Of a stretch of 64,000 nucleotides of DNA, positions 37,501-46,249 are shown one piece after another; the stretch's first letter is position 1, and the number at the start of each line of letters is the position of its first letter. Position numbers and translations under genes: made by a program. Under the pieces are notes generated by a model. That model was not told the origin of the DNA and ran no database searches. It saw nothing but the letters and a program-made list of their open reading frames with translations. The stretch is from Ursus arctos (taxonomy: Eukaryota > Chordata > Mammalia > Carnivora > Ursidae). The DNA lies in assembly GCF_023065955.2 (NCBI RefSeq), contig NW_026622764.1, positions 75,943,333 through 76,007,332 on the forward strand. Direction: 5' to 3'.

Positions 37501-39015
37501 TTCTTCTTATGAGAATCTGCTGAGAACACCTACACCTCCAGAAGTAACTACCATTCCAGAAGACATTCTCCAGGTTGTTTTTCCAAGCTAGTTCTTTCTC
37601 TGATACATTCTTTTCAAAATTAGATATTTATATTAAAGACCTGAAACTGTAAATAAACTGTCCTGTTTCTCACCGCGCTAATGTGCTGGTTCGTGTACCG
37701 AGAAGATCTAAATTCTGTGCTCATAGGCCCTTCTGAGAGCACCTGGCCGAGGCTCTTCTGAGCTGAGTACAAGCTCATGACTTCATCATACTTTTATGCC
37801 CTTGTGCTGCATTTTCTCTTTACCTTTAACTTCATGTTCTGAAATGTATTCTTAGAATATTTTGTAATAATTGTTCAACTACAGTTGCCATGTGACCATT
37901 GTTCCATTGGAGGTATGGCTGGCAAAGTCAGAAACGTCATTTACCCTACAGTTCTCCAGGGCAGCGCATCATAAATAAGCTTAGATCAGTGTTTCTTGAA
38001 CCTGAGACATCTTGGACCTTGGTTGGAGAAACATTGATTTAAATGTTAGAATACTCAGGCAAGGCCACCCTGAGTTTTTAGTACATCATCATTTACCTCT
38101 GGTCTACTCCTGATCTGTATACCGACTGCCAGCTCTACTAAATAACCACCAGTCACCCTCCCCCCCAATGGAAGAGTGCGCGGTGGAATGGCTTAGGCAA
38201 GTGGAATTAAGAACCGTTCTAGCAACTGACCTAGCTTGTGGAGAGCTGTGCGAAGGGTGAAACTACTTGGAAGGATACCTAAATGCCATTAGAGCAGACT
38301 CATCCTGTGATAATCAAGAAAGTATTTGTTACCCTTTTTTGTCTTGTTTTCCTGGGCATTATAAGAAGTGGAGTGAGCATCTTCTGTCTTTTATAGGAGT
38401 TACCTAGAGTTTCCACTTTGCTGTGGTTGATCCTTCTCTTTTCATTTCTACATGAAAGAGGGGAAACCTTGTATTTAATGTATCACCTATATATGAAAAA
38501 AATCATAACATATTTCAGACTCTTCTTTTTATAATCTTTAATAGCTGATGATCCCTTTTGAGCATGTGTCTTGCCTCTTTCCTATATACATTTTCCCTAA
38601 CAACTTTGTAAAGGCTTCATTTGCTCTCAGGGATGCGTTGCTGCTTATTCCCATTCATCTTAGAGTACATTTTAGAAGGCTTTAGAAATCAGTCTCCAAA
38701 TTCAATTTCTAGTAACTCCATCTTTTCTTTGCTGTTGAATGTTTGTCTGTGCTGCTGAAAAATTATTACTGTTTCAAATAACTCATATCTTTAAATTTTC
38801 CTTGGCTTTTCCTGAATGTTTTGTAAGACCTTCCAAATTTGTTATGTTGTTCCAATGACTTGATAAAAAGGAATGTTTTGTTTCAGATTTTATCAAAATA
38901 CAACTCAAACCTAGCAACTCCAGTAGCAGTGAAAGCCGTGCCACCCAGCAAAGGATTCCTCACTAAATACGAAGGACTAAACATCCGAGGTGTTGGAAAC
39001 AAAGAAAACTGGTGA
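21313..39015 (+). CDS. SKA3: SKA3, spindle and kinetochore-associated protein 3, complete gene in 8 coding exons, 413 aa
   Basis: SKA3 is a subunit of the SKA1-SKA2-SKA3 complex, which binds Ndc80 and microtubules at the outer kinetochore in mitosis. I assembled coding exons 21313-21415, 24333-24394, 24506-24671, 27828-28239, 31436-31515, 35907-35992, 37370-37573 and 38887-39015. Every intron is GT-AG, phases agree, and the total is 1242 bases (413 codons plus TGA); human SKA3 has 412 residues. Residues 1 to about 110 (exons 1-3; [44 protein letters not shown]) are the helical part that forms the SKA coiled-coil bundle. The rest is low-complexity and presumably disordered, with conserved blocks [18 protein letters not shown] and [19 protein letters not shown] in exon 4. 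The proline-directed [10 protein letters not shown] in exon 7 (Thr356, Thr358) corresponds to the Cdk1 sites of human SKA3 used for Ndc80 binding. The protein ends NKENW. The start is the first ATG after the CpG-island promoter and matches the family. Confidence 0.96.
21416..22060 (+). other. SKA3: Start of SKA3 intron 1, unique sequence
   Basis: The first about 100 bases are still CpG-rich, then the sequence becomes AT-rich. I recognise no repeat or other gene here. Confidence 0.6.
22062..22178 (-). repeat. Short old SINEC, minus strand, SKA3 intron 1
   Basis: (TTTTC)n tract, AAGTAATCTCTACACCCAGT, then AAGCCAGCCAGGCACCCC. Confidence 0.82.
22532..22640 (-). repeat. Short old SINEC, minus strand, with 32-base T tract
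   Basis: A long T tract precedes GTGAGCTCTACGCCTAATGT and ends CTGAGCCAGCTAGGTGCCTC. Confidence 0.83.
22840..22955 (+). repeat. SINEC 3' part only, plus strand
   Basis: CAGCAGGGAGTCTGCTGGGG through (TCTCTC)n and (AATA)n. The tRNA head is missing. Confidence 0.75.
22960..23645 (-). repeat. L1 3' region, minus strand, SKA3 intron 1
   Basis: The plus strand shows ACATTTGGGTTGTTTCCACT, CTGCCAAATTGTTTTCCAAA and GCAGTTGCTCCACATCCTCA, the antisense of the L1 ORF2 end and 3' UTR. Confidence 0.8.
23700..24180 (+). repeat. Old L1 fragment, plus strand, SKA3 intron 1
   Basis: TTTTCAATAAATGGTGCCAG and AGCACTTAGAAGATAATGTA match the ORF2 C-terminal part. The end resembles a 3' UTR. Confidence 0.65.
24935..24960. 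repeat. (TTTA)n microsatellite
   Basis: About six TTTA units in SKA3 intron 3, between two copies of AGGATAGTTGG/AGGATAGTCGG. The flanking duplication looks like the remains of a retro-insertion. Confidence 0.8.
25098..25335 (+). repeat. MIR SINE, nearly full length, plus strand
   Basis: ATGGTGGTTTAGAATTTAGA, CCAGTTACTTAACGGTGTAC, GTAAAGTGGAGATG, and GAACAGCACCTGGCATGTTA are in consensus order. Confidence 0.88.
25480..25690 (+). repeat. Second MIR SINE, plus strand
   Basis: GTACTGGCTCCACCAGTTAC, TGTGTGACCTTGGATAATTT and AAAATAGGAATGATAATACC are in MIR order. It lies about 150 bases after the previous MIR. Confidence 0.82.
26219..26419 (+). repeat. Young SINEC, plus strand, SKA3 intron 3
   Basis: GGGCGCCTGGGTGGCGCAGT head, AGCGTCTGCCTTCGGCTC and a full A tail. 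AAAGAATGCAAGAAAC is duplicated at 26203-26218 and about 26419-26434. Confidence 0.95.
26580..27827 (+). other. SKA3: Rest of SKA3 intron 3: weak MIR traces, otherwise unique
   Basis: Degenerate MIR-like text occurs at about 26585-26740 and 27235-27300 (GGTCTGGAGCCAGATATAAC). The remainder is AT-rich intron with no recognisable gene. Confidence 0.5.
28724..28922 (-). repeat. SINEC, minus strand, SKA3 intron 4
   Basis: It is full length and ends CTGAGCCACCCAGGCGCCCC. TGTAGGTATTTTA occurs at about 28690 and 28927, suggesting a duplication that includes some tail sequence. Confidence 0.92.
29793..29960. mobile_element. hAT-type MITE-like fragment
   Basis: CAGGGGTCTACAGACTACTG, AGGCCAAATCCAGCCTGCTG and GGTTTATTGGAGCACAGAC resemble a common mammalian non-autonomous hAT (Charlie-type) element. 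The family name is not assigned. Confidence 0.55.
30042..30232 (+). repeat. SINEC, plus strand, SKA3 intron 4
   Basis: GGCCCTTGGGTGGCTCAGTC head, CT-rich body and AATAAATAAAATC tail. Confidence 0.92.
30753..30928 (+). repeat. SINEC, plus strand, SKA3 intron 4
   Basis: AACGCCTGGGTGGCTCAGTC head through AAATAAAATC. ATTATGCTAGGACAG is duplicated at about 30737 and 30933. Confidence 0.94.
31778..31898. repeat. AT microsatellite with ACGCGT/ACGTGT interruptions
   Basis: Alternating TA tracts are spaced by ACGCGT, ACGTGT or ACACGT units in near-palindromic array, in SKA3 intron 5. See findings. Confidence 0.93.
31931..32134 (-). repeat. SINEC, minus strand, SKA3 intron 5
   Basis: T tract then AAGATTTATTTATTTATTTT, ending CTGCGCCACCCAGGCGCCCC. 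CCAATAGTACC flanks both sides. Confidence 0.93.
32880..33900 (-). repeat. Ancient L1-like sequence, minus strand, SKA3 intron 5
   Basis: TCATTGTCATCTGGTGTCCA, CAGAATGCTGTGGGTCTGAT and TTTTGGGATGTTATCCTTCA resemble antisense L1ME-type sequence. It gives several chance open frames. Confidence 0.5.
34390..34905 (-). repeat. Ancient LINE fragment (L1M5/HAL1-like), minus strand
   Basis: TTGTTTCTTGTACACATGTT, TCTAGGAGTGGAGTTTC and TCTCCAGCAGTGTTTACATT are typical antisense text of old LINE 3' ORF regions. Confidence 0.5.
34908..35112 (-). repeat. SINEC, minus strand, SKA3 intron 5
   Basis: AAAGGTTTTATTCATTTATT through CTGAGCCACCCAGCTGCCCC. Confidence 0.9.
35400..35601 (-). repeat. SINEC, minus strand, SKA3 intron 5
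   Basis: AAGATTTCATTTATTTATTA through CTGAGCCACCCAGATGCCCC. It ends about 300 bases before SKA3 exon 6. AAAACATATATCT upstream and AAAATATCTTTT downstream are imperfect flanks. Confidence 0.91.
36140..36620 (+). repeat. Old L1/HAL1-like 3' end, plus strand, SKA3 intron 6
   Basis: AACAGCATTATTTATAAGAG, TGAATGTCAAGTGG, GATTATCTCCAGGTGATAGA and GGGTGATTTTTTAGTATTTT are in the order of an old L1 3' UTR. Confidence 0.6.
36690..36790. mobile_element. DNA-transposon MITE-like fragment
   Basis: AATAGCCCCACGTGGCTTGT and GTATTGGACAGTAGCTCTAG resemble a common mammalian hAT MITE. Family not assigned. Confidence 0.4.
37574..38886 (+). other. SKA3: SKA3 intron 7, largely unique
   Basis: I recognise no certain repeat. 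At about 37985-38040 TCAGTGTTTCTTGAACCTGA and GAGAAACATTGATTT hint at a fragment of a MER5-like hAT element. Confidence 0.45.
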
Positions 39016-39296
39016 AGGTATGTTACATATCTAAAGAAATTACCTGTGTTATTTGAGGAGAACATTTAAAAATTAACGTTCATACAGTAGTAAAAAAATT
39101 TTTAATTTTTTTGGGGGGAGGTAGTAAAAAATTAATTGACATTTGCCAGCTTAGGTTAACAGCCTCTCTCTCTTTTGATATAGAGCTTGTTATCCCTGGA
39201 ATTCAGACTCTCACACGAGCAAGTTGAATGACATTGTTGGGAATCTATACCCCATTATTTTATGATTGTAAAAATATATAGCCACAATATATATAT

Positions 39297-39487
39297 ATTT
39301 TTTTAAGATTTTATTTATTTATGTGACAGATAGACAGCCAGTGAGAGGGAACACAAGCAGGGGGAATGGGAGAGGAAGAAGCAGGCTCCCAGCGGAGGAG
39401 CCTGATGTGGGGCTCGATCCCGGAACGCCGGGATCACGCCCTGAGCCGAAGGCAGACACTTAACAACTTGTGCCACCCAGGCGCCCC
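39297..39487 (-). repeat. SINEC, minus strand, SKA3 intron 8
   Basis: It is full length and ends GTGCCACCCAGGCGCCCC. TATAGCCACA flanks both sides. It lies between the last coding exon and the inferred non-coding exon. Confidence 0.93.
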
Positions 39488-39571
39488 TATAGCCACAGTA
39501 TTCTGTCATTTGTTTTGTTGGTGTTTATTAATTATGCTTGATTTTTAAAAAAATTTTTTATCTTTTTGCAG

Positions 39572-39695
39572 AAATTCTAGTGGATCCATCCATGGTAGAA
39601 ACTGAACAGAAAGATGAAAGCAGAGTTGAACTTACTTTGTTATTCACATTGCCCTGCATCTTCCCCCTTTTAATAAACCAACCCATATTAAAGAT
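39572..39695 (+). other. SKA3: Non-coding last exon (3' UTR) of SKA3
   Basis: Coding exon 8 continues two bases past the TGA to a donor (GAAG then GTATGT at 39018). The next good acceptor is a T-rich tract ending TTTTGCAG at 39571. The segment that follows ends with AATAAA at 39672-39677, so cleavage is expected near 39690-39700. A stop two bases before the last junction is compatible with escape from nonsense-mediated decay. The exon is inferred from splice and polyadenylation signals. Confidence 0.65.
39672..39677 (+). terminator. SKA3: SKA3 polyadenylation signal AATAAA
   Basis: A canonical AATAAA lies about 100 bases into the inferred last exon. A SINE begins about 50 bases downstream, which supports transcription ending before it. 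Confidence 0.65.
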
Positions 39696-39728
39696 GAACA
39701 CGGACACAAGTCACAACATAGTTTTGTT

Positions 39729-39833
39729 TGTTTTTTTTTTTAAGTATGCTCCATGCCCATTGTGGGGCTTGAACTCACGACCCTGAGAACAAGAGCGGCA
39801 TGCTCTACTGACTAAGCCAGCCAGGTGCCCCTG
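39729..39833 (-). repeat. Short SINEC, minus strand, just past SKA3 3' end
   Basis: AAGTATGCTCCATGCCCATT through CTAAGCCAGCCAGGTGCCCC. It begins about 50 bases after the SKA3 AATAAA. Confidence 0.85.
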
Positions 39834-39839
39834 TTATAA

Positions 39840-41495
39840 TATGCTTTTTATTAAGATTTGATTTCGTTTAACCTCAGTCTTAATCAGTTATTTAGTTTTT
39901 AAAGACCATTACTATTTCACCAATTTCACATTTACCCTGCGGAACCTAACAGAATGGCTGAGTTTAGGAAACGGTAAATAATTTAAAATGTTTAAATGTT
40001 TGTTACTCAAGTAAGGCCACCCTGATCTTATGGTGAGGTGGCGTTGCTGTCGGCTGGAGCTGGGCTTCTCCCCTGATTCTGGCTCTGCCCTTGTCCTGTC
40101 TCCTCTCACAACTGTCCCAGAGCCTTTCACACCGTTTATGTCAGCAGTGCTTTTAAGACTCTTGTTGTGTACAAACGACAGCTTAAATAACTTGAGGAAA
40201 AGAGGAATCTGCAGGTCGGGGTAGCTGTACAGCAGGTCTCAGACAGTTGGAAACAGGACTCACCTGTCAGGGTGTGTGTTTTTCTTGCTTTTACTCCCAG
40301 CGTTTTACTTCGTGTCAGCTTTTATCCTCTTAGATCAGCTCTTTCCACCCCATGGCTGCTGACCTCTCCAAGTGTCCTCTCCAGCATGGCCATCCAACAG
40401 ACCCAGAGCCTCTACCTGGAAGGTTCCGATGCCTCTTCCTGGGTCCGGTGCCCTTCTGTGGGCTGTCACCTGAGAGCCCAGGAGGCAGGAGACCGACCCT
40501 TGCCTCTTGAGCCCTCTGATAGCTTCAGGCTGTCCTGTCCATCGAGCCCAGGATCCTTCCCATTTAAGTATAAGCGCGAAGTAGTTCTAAATTCATGCAA
40601 GTATGTTGGGGAACTCCAGATTGCAGCCAAAGGGAAAATAAGGACCTAGCCTATTGCAGAGAGACCAGTTAAAAGTCTGAAAAGAAACAGTTTGCAAGTA
40701 TCATGACAAGGTGCTTCCAAGGCTTAGGTTTGGGAAATCTGATGCAGTAAAGACTACCCTCTTTTATGCTAGCGCCTTAGAAGTCCGTTGTGAAGACCCG
40801 TCACATTGTGCTCTTTTCATCTTGTCAGAAAATCATCACTAAAACAAAACTCTTCTTCTAGGAATTACTGTGTGGTTATAATATTTGTCAAGGATGGTAT
40901 AAAGTTATTTTCAAGGTAAAGCTCTGGTCAACTTTATATACGACGACTCCCAAATTGCTGTCAAACTCTTGTTGGCTGTTTTCCACAGCTACACACACAG
41001 AGATCCACAGAGTGGATGAGATGGCGTGAGGAGGGAGGGGTAGATTCAAAGTGAATTTGGGACTGAACCCTAGAGTTCTCCTAACTTTGGAAGACGGAAA
41101 GAGGCAGAGCAGTGTAGCAAAGGAGGTTGAGAAGAGGCCAGTGAAGCAGGAAGAAAATATGTCACAGAGAGTGATTGATTCTGTCAGTATTGCTGAGAAT
41201 CTAAGTGGAAAGAGAACAGACCATTGGACTTGGTGAAATTGATGGTATTGACAGCACTGATTAATTTTGAAGGGGGCCTAGGAACAGAGCTCTGCAGTGC
41301 ACTGAAGAGAAGAGAGGTGGGGTGAGGAGCAAAGGGTGTTGTAAGATGGGAAGTAAAGACTGTTGTAGTAAACATTTCTGGTTGCCTGCTAGTATCCCCA
41401 ACTTGTTTTGTGATGGCCCCCCAAAACTTTCTTTCCCTGACCCTTCCTGCTTTTCTACTATGATCCTAGTTTCTGTGACTTAGAACTATATGCTT
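39840..41495. other. SKA3/SAP18 convergent interval, no recognised element
   Basis: This is mixed-composition unique sequence. The 125-codon open frame at 40272-40649 shows no domain, repeat or known protein similarity to me and has no convincing support as a gene. Confidence 0.45.
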
Positions 41496-41499
41496 CCAG

Positions 41500-42440
41500 A
41501 TTATCAAGCTTCAAGTGTCAGCATCTTGCAAGCCTGTTCCTTGCTTAAAACCCTCGTAGTGTCTCCACATTGCTCTCAAAATGAAATCCAAGATCCTTAA
41601 TATGGCCTACAAGACCCTATGTAGTCTGACATTTAGGTTACTCTCCGTGTTCTCTTGCAACTTGTGCTCAGCCACACAGGCCAACTTTCCTTTTCTTCTT
41701 TCCTGCCGCAGGGCCTCACGCACAGTGCTACTTTCCCCTACCCGCTCTGCTTAGCTAACACCCTCTCATCCATCTGCCCTAGATGCCTGATGTTTGTGCA
41801 CCACCACTGGCCCTTTAAAGGAGAGCAATATTCTGATTTTCCTGGAAGAACTCACAGTCCAGCTCCAGCTTCAACCAAGCAGTATCACAATCCCTGACCG
41901 GCGTGGTCAGTGATAGGCATATGAACTGTGAAGTCAGCGAGAGCCAAGTCTAAGACTTGGGGAACTGCTGGGAAACACTTCTTTTCTGGATGTGCAGAGA
42001 CGCACACCTGGAACTCCTGGCCACCATCTTCTCACCGTGACAGGAAGGGAGCCCGAGCAAGAGAGAGCAGAGGTGTGACAACTTGGAACCTCATCATCCA
42101 GCTGGGCCCACAGCCAGCTCGCTCTAGCCCGGGACTTTTCTGTTAAATGCTTCATAAACTGTGCTATGCTGGCTGGAGTTTCCTTGTTATCTGAGTTTCG
42201 GTTGATCTGTTTCAGGTCTCAGGTTAAATGTCATTTTACCTTCCCAGTCCCAAAGGTCCTCCTGTAGTTCTGAGCACCATTGTCATCCTTCACAGTACTT
42301 GGTAATTTGTAAGAAAATATTTGAGTGTAGATTTAATTTTTAGCTCTACTATTGGACCATAAACTGAAAGGCAAGGATCTTGTTTGCTTTTGTTCATTAC
42401 GCAGATACTTAGCAACTCAAGTTCCTGAATGAATTTGTGA
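41500..42440 (+). repeat. L2 LINE 3' region, plus strand, split by an unassigned insert
   Basis: L2-like text at 41500-41790 (AATCCAAGATCCTTAATATG, CCTACAAGACCCTATGTAGT) resumes at about 42210 (CAGGTCTCAGGTTAAATGTC) and runs to a TTAGCAACTCAAGTTCCTGA end. The 41795-42205 insert is unassigned and may be an old LTR. Confidence 0.65.
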
Positions 42441-42579
42441 TAACAACAAACACTGAGATCTCACTATGCTAGGCACAGTTCTAAATACATTTGTGAACCA
42501 ATTCTTAGATCTGGGACTTGTCCCCTCTGCCACTTACTGCAGTTCTCCCCTAGATTAGTGCAGCAGCATCGGACATTCC

Positions 42580-42900
42580 TTTTTATCCTGAACTCCAGTC
42601 AACAGTACTTCAGTGCTCTATTGACTGTTCCTTTATCATGTTCGTGCCTTTGTTCACGCTAGATCCAGTTATCTGGAGTAGAACTCCAACCTGAGGTGTT
42701 GGACAGCCTTAAATGCCATCTTCAGTAGTGACTGTCTTTGTCATGACACTTTCCCCTCCACCTTTCATCGTATTTACACTTCCATGACTAGACTGTAAGA
42801 CCTTTCCGAGAAGGATCCGTATCTGGGTCAGATTTATCTGTGTACCGCCAGGCTCACAGCAGCTACTATCAGGTAGGCACTTTCAAAATGTATCTTATCT
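42580..42900 (+). repeat. Second L2-like 3' fragment, plus strand
   Basis: CATCGTATTTACACTTCCAT, AGACTGTAAGACC, GGATCCGTATCTGGGTCAGA and CAGGTAGGCACTTTC follow the L2 3' end order. Confidence 0.5.
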
Positions 42901-43529
42901 CCTGGCACAGTACTGGAAAGTGAGAGGAGTTAATCAGGAATACTACAAATTCTGACAGCTCCCAATAGTCACTCTACACATTTTGAAAATGCCTCAGGAG
43001 GTTCACCTCATTCACAAGGGAAATTGCTTTCATCTCATCAACTCCTCTCTGAAATTTTCTTAGGAACTGCTAGCCTGGACAGGAGATTCTGACAGCCGAA
43101 GGCACAAAGCAAGGGGACAACCCCCTTTTTTTTCTTCTTCGTAAATGGCTCTTCGCTGAATATTCACCTTCAGGCACACTCAGCACCATTTCATTGGCTC
43201 CTCCCAACAAGCTTTCCAGGCTGGTAGTAATGAGAACACCTTTCTACAGTAATGATTTTTGCTTAGCAAAATTATCTTTTAGTATTTAATACTAAAATTG
43301 CTTTTTAGACTTTAGCTTATTCTCTTCCTATAGGGGTAAGAAAATCCACGAATAAACATACTTCCTTCAGGCTTGTTCCACTGCAGACTCCCACGAAATT
43401 ACAGCTGTCGACAAAACCACGTGTATCCAATCACTAGAACACAACTCGGAACACACAGTCCTTGTTCGGCTGCTCAGAACCCCCAAATGGAAGCTGGGAC
43501 TGTACCATTTAAGATAGGCTTCCTGGTTT

Positions 43530-43610
43530 GTATAAAAGCCTGCTTCTCCCCCTCCCCCTGCTTGTGCACACTTGCTCTCTGTAGAATAAATAAAATCTTA
43601 AAAAAACAAA
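43530..43610 (+). repeat. SINEC 3' part only, plus strand
   Basis: AAGCCTGCTTCTCCCCCTCC through AATAAATAAAATCTTAAAAA. The head is missing. Confidence 0.75.
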
Positions 43611-44041
43611 CCTGAAACCGGTCCATACTCGAGACTACACCACGTTGGCAGAAATCCGTTGCGGAGAATAACTTCCCTGAACGAACAGTAATCCAGTGGT
43701 GTGGGGGGAAGCCAAGGTGCAGAGTTGAGGATAAAGTAAACCTGAAAGAACACTATTTTCGGAAATGTATATTTCAACATATTTGGTCCCTAGGTTCATG
43801 TGACCCACTTGCGACCCGTTAGTTAAAGTAAGCTTCAACATCAACTCTAAATGGGAAAGAGTCTCTGCAGCTCGGTTGGGAAGGTTCAATGAGGAGATAC
43901 ACAGTCAAGTTCTCCCGGCCAGCACAGCCCTGCACTATTCTAATTCTGATAAGCTGTTTTAGGGTGTGGCTTTCTCAGAGTCTAAGAAGTACTGAAGTCT
44001 GGAACTTGATTGAATAGAAAGAGGCAGGCTGAGTTCAGGTC

Positions 44042-44047
44042 TTTATT
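44042..44047 (-). terminator. SAP18: Distal SAP18 polyadenylation signal candidate
   Basis: A minus-strand AATAAA about 2.2 kb beyond the stop would give a long 3' UTR. From memory the main human SAP18 mRNA also has a long 3' UTR, but I cannot verify site use from sequence. Confidence 0.3.
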
Positions 44048-44414
44048 GAAGAATAACAGTTTAAGTTTTAGAATTTTAAACCTAAGCTAACAGTGTAATA
44101 GCTCTCTCCCCCTCACATGCATACCCACGCTTGCGCACACATGCACACACCACAGTTCTCAAACATCACCGTTATCTCAAACATCACCTGAGCCAGTGAT
44201 TACTGTGGGTGTAATGGTCCCAGTCACGTTTTGTAAAATCTGAACATAAACGTAACCGAGACTCCCTGTTGAAAATCTGGTAAATAACTCAAAATACCAA
44301 GTTCACGTACACAGTGAGGAAACTCAAAAGACAGGGAAATCATAGGCAACTCAGGAGCTAGAATACATATTCCAAAGGGAAAATTTCAACTCCAGAAATT
44401 CTTAGGAGCAAGTG

Positions 44415-44580
44415 AGGCAGTCAGGATACTAAGCACTGAGCACGGCACTGTCATGGTGACCATTTATTTCTATTTTATATTTGAGGAAACAGCTCAGTTA
44501 CTTACCCATAAGCCATACTTACCAAAGCCAGAGGTAAATAAGGACTAAGTACAAGTCGTCTGATTCTTAGCATTATAGTC
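44415..44580 (-). repeat. MIR SINE, minus strand
   Basis: The plus strand reads ATATTTGAGGAAACAGCTCA, CAGTTACTTACCCATAAGCC and AAGTCGTCTGATTCTTAG, the antisense of MIR. It would lie in the long form of the SAP18 3' UTR. Confidence 0.65.
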
Positions 44581-45264
44581 AGTAATAAATCCATCAGGCA
44601 GTCTTTAACTGTACTTTTGGTAGAAGACTAAAATCTTTAAAGGAAAAATGCCATGTTGGAACCAAGCAACCTGGGACCAACCAGTAGCTTTAAAACTACT
44701 GGGAGAATAACCTGGAACTACAGGAGAGCCCTCACCGTAGCTCACGCCATACGAAAAACTGGCTTACGAAGGTCCTGTCTTTAGTTCCTGCCGCCTTCTC
44801 CGCATAGTAAATCAGTTTCTTCCCCACAAATAGGAAGGTAACCATGGCTCCTCTTCTCCAAAAAAAAAAAAAGGTTTAAATTACTTTTATGACTGGCAGA
44901 ACTCAAGTCTATCTAGTCCGAAATAAAAAAAATCTAAGGGTTTGGGGTAAACTTCAGAGAAGAGGCACTAGGTCTAGGTTCTGGGCTGGTCTCTGCTGCC
45001 CGGTGATGGGCTTTGCAACAGGGACACCAATTGCACAGAACCATTTCATTTAAAAGGCTGCTTCTGTATGTACAAGATAAAAGGACTGTAATCTGACTGA
45101 ATCACTGCTAGCATCTAGTTTTTCATTTTGAAATACATTTTCCTTTTCCTACTGTACCAGACTATGGTAATTTAGGCTCACTACACACTGGCCACACTCT
45201 AGAAACTTCAAATTGGGAATGTAATGGAGCCACAGAAGATATGGCTCCAGCTTTGACTACTTTA

Positions 45265-45440
45265 TGGCTAATAGCTAGTATTTACTGTTTCTTATAGGTC
45301 AGGCCTCTGGAAATACTTAATCACCACAATCCCATGGGCTGTCCTCTCCATTTTACAAATAAAAACAAACAGATTCAAGTAACTTGCCCAAGACTGCAGA
45401 GCTCCTGGTGCAAAACCGTTTAGCCCAGCTGGTCTTAACC
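45265..45440 (-). repeat. MIR SINE, minus strand
   Basis: The plus strand reads CTCTCCATTTTACAAATAAA, AGTAACTTGCCCAAGACTGC and AGAGCTCCTGGTGC, the antisense of MIR. Confidence 0.7.
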
Positions 45441-46198
45441 ACGACGCTTACGACTCTCCAGATACTCAGACACGAGCCAGTCCCCGGCACTGGTAACACT
45501 GTGTGCCAACAGCCTCTGTTTCCTCAACTTCACCTCAACCCTGGCTCTGCTCCTGGGTCTTAAAATTCCTCTTTCGTCCTTCCATTTTCAGACTTTCAAG
45601 GTAAACCTTTCCACCTTTACCCTAAGTGCTAACCCTTGTTTCCTCTACACTTCAAAATGCCCTATTCTCCCCATTTTTCGAACATAAAAAGCCCTCACCG
45701 TGGCACCCATTCTAACTTTTTACATCGTGGTAACTTGCTTTAGGCAGGCCCATCTCCTCAGCACACATGGCTTCTTCAACTTGCCTCAGCTCATGCTATT
45801 CCCAAATGCCACCTCATCCTTGTTCTAACTGCAGGCAACAGTCCAGGCCACAAACTCGCCCTCTATTTAACCCCAGGGCTTTCTCACTCTGCCCCATTTT
45901 GGCTTAAATACACCATCCTCCACTATTCAGCATAAACCCCAAATACTACATTAAACCCTGTTCCCATGCCTTCATGAATTTTCACACTCCAGTTGATTGC
46001 ACACATATATTTAACAATACAGTTTTACAAAGGATGCTAAGAGCACTTTTCTTCATATTTTACGGAATGACCAGAAACATACGGACCTTCTATTAATATC
46101 CATACCATAGCACAGCCAAATCAAATTCCTAAATAGACGCGTTACAATTTGTTTAGACTTTAAAGGCTTAACGGCAATGATGAGGGGAGGAAAAAGAA

Positions 46199-46204
46199 TT
46201 TATT
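46199..46204 (-). terminator. SAP18: Proximal SAP18 polyadenylation signal candidate
   Basis: Read on the minus strand, AATAAA occurs about 45 bases after the SAP18 stop codon. It would give a very short 3' UTR. A distal site may be used as well or instead. Confidence 0.45.
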
Positions 46205-46249
46205 TTACATAACTGAATGAAAAATAAGTCAAGAAATAGTAAATAAAAT

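Noticed and set aside
40272..40649. 125-codon frame in the SKA3/SAP18 interval
   Set aside because: No domain or known homologue is recognisable, there is no promoter or splice support, and the length is within chance for GC-moderate DNA.
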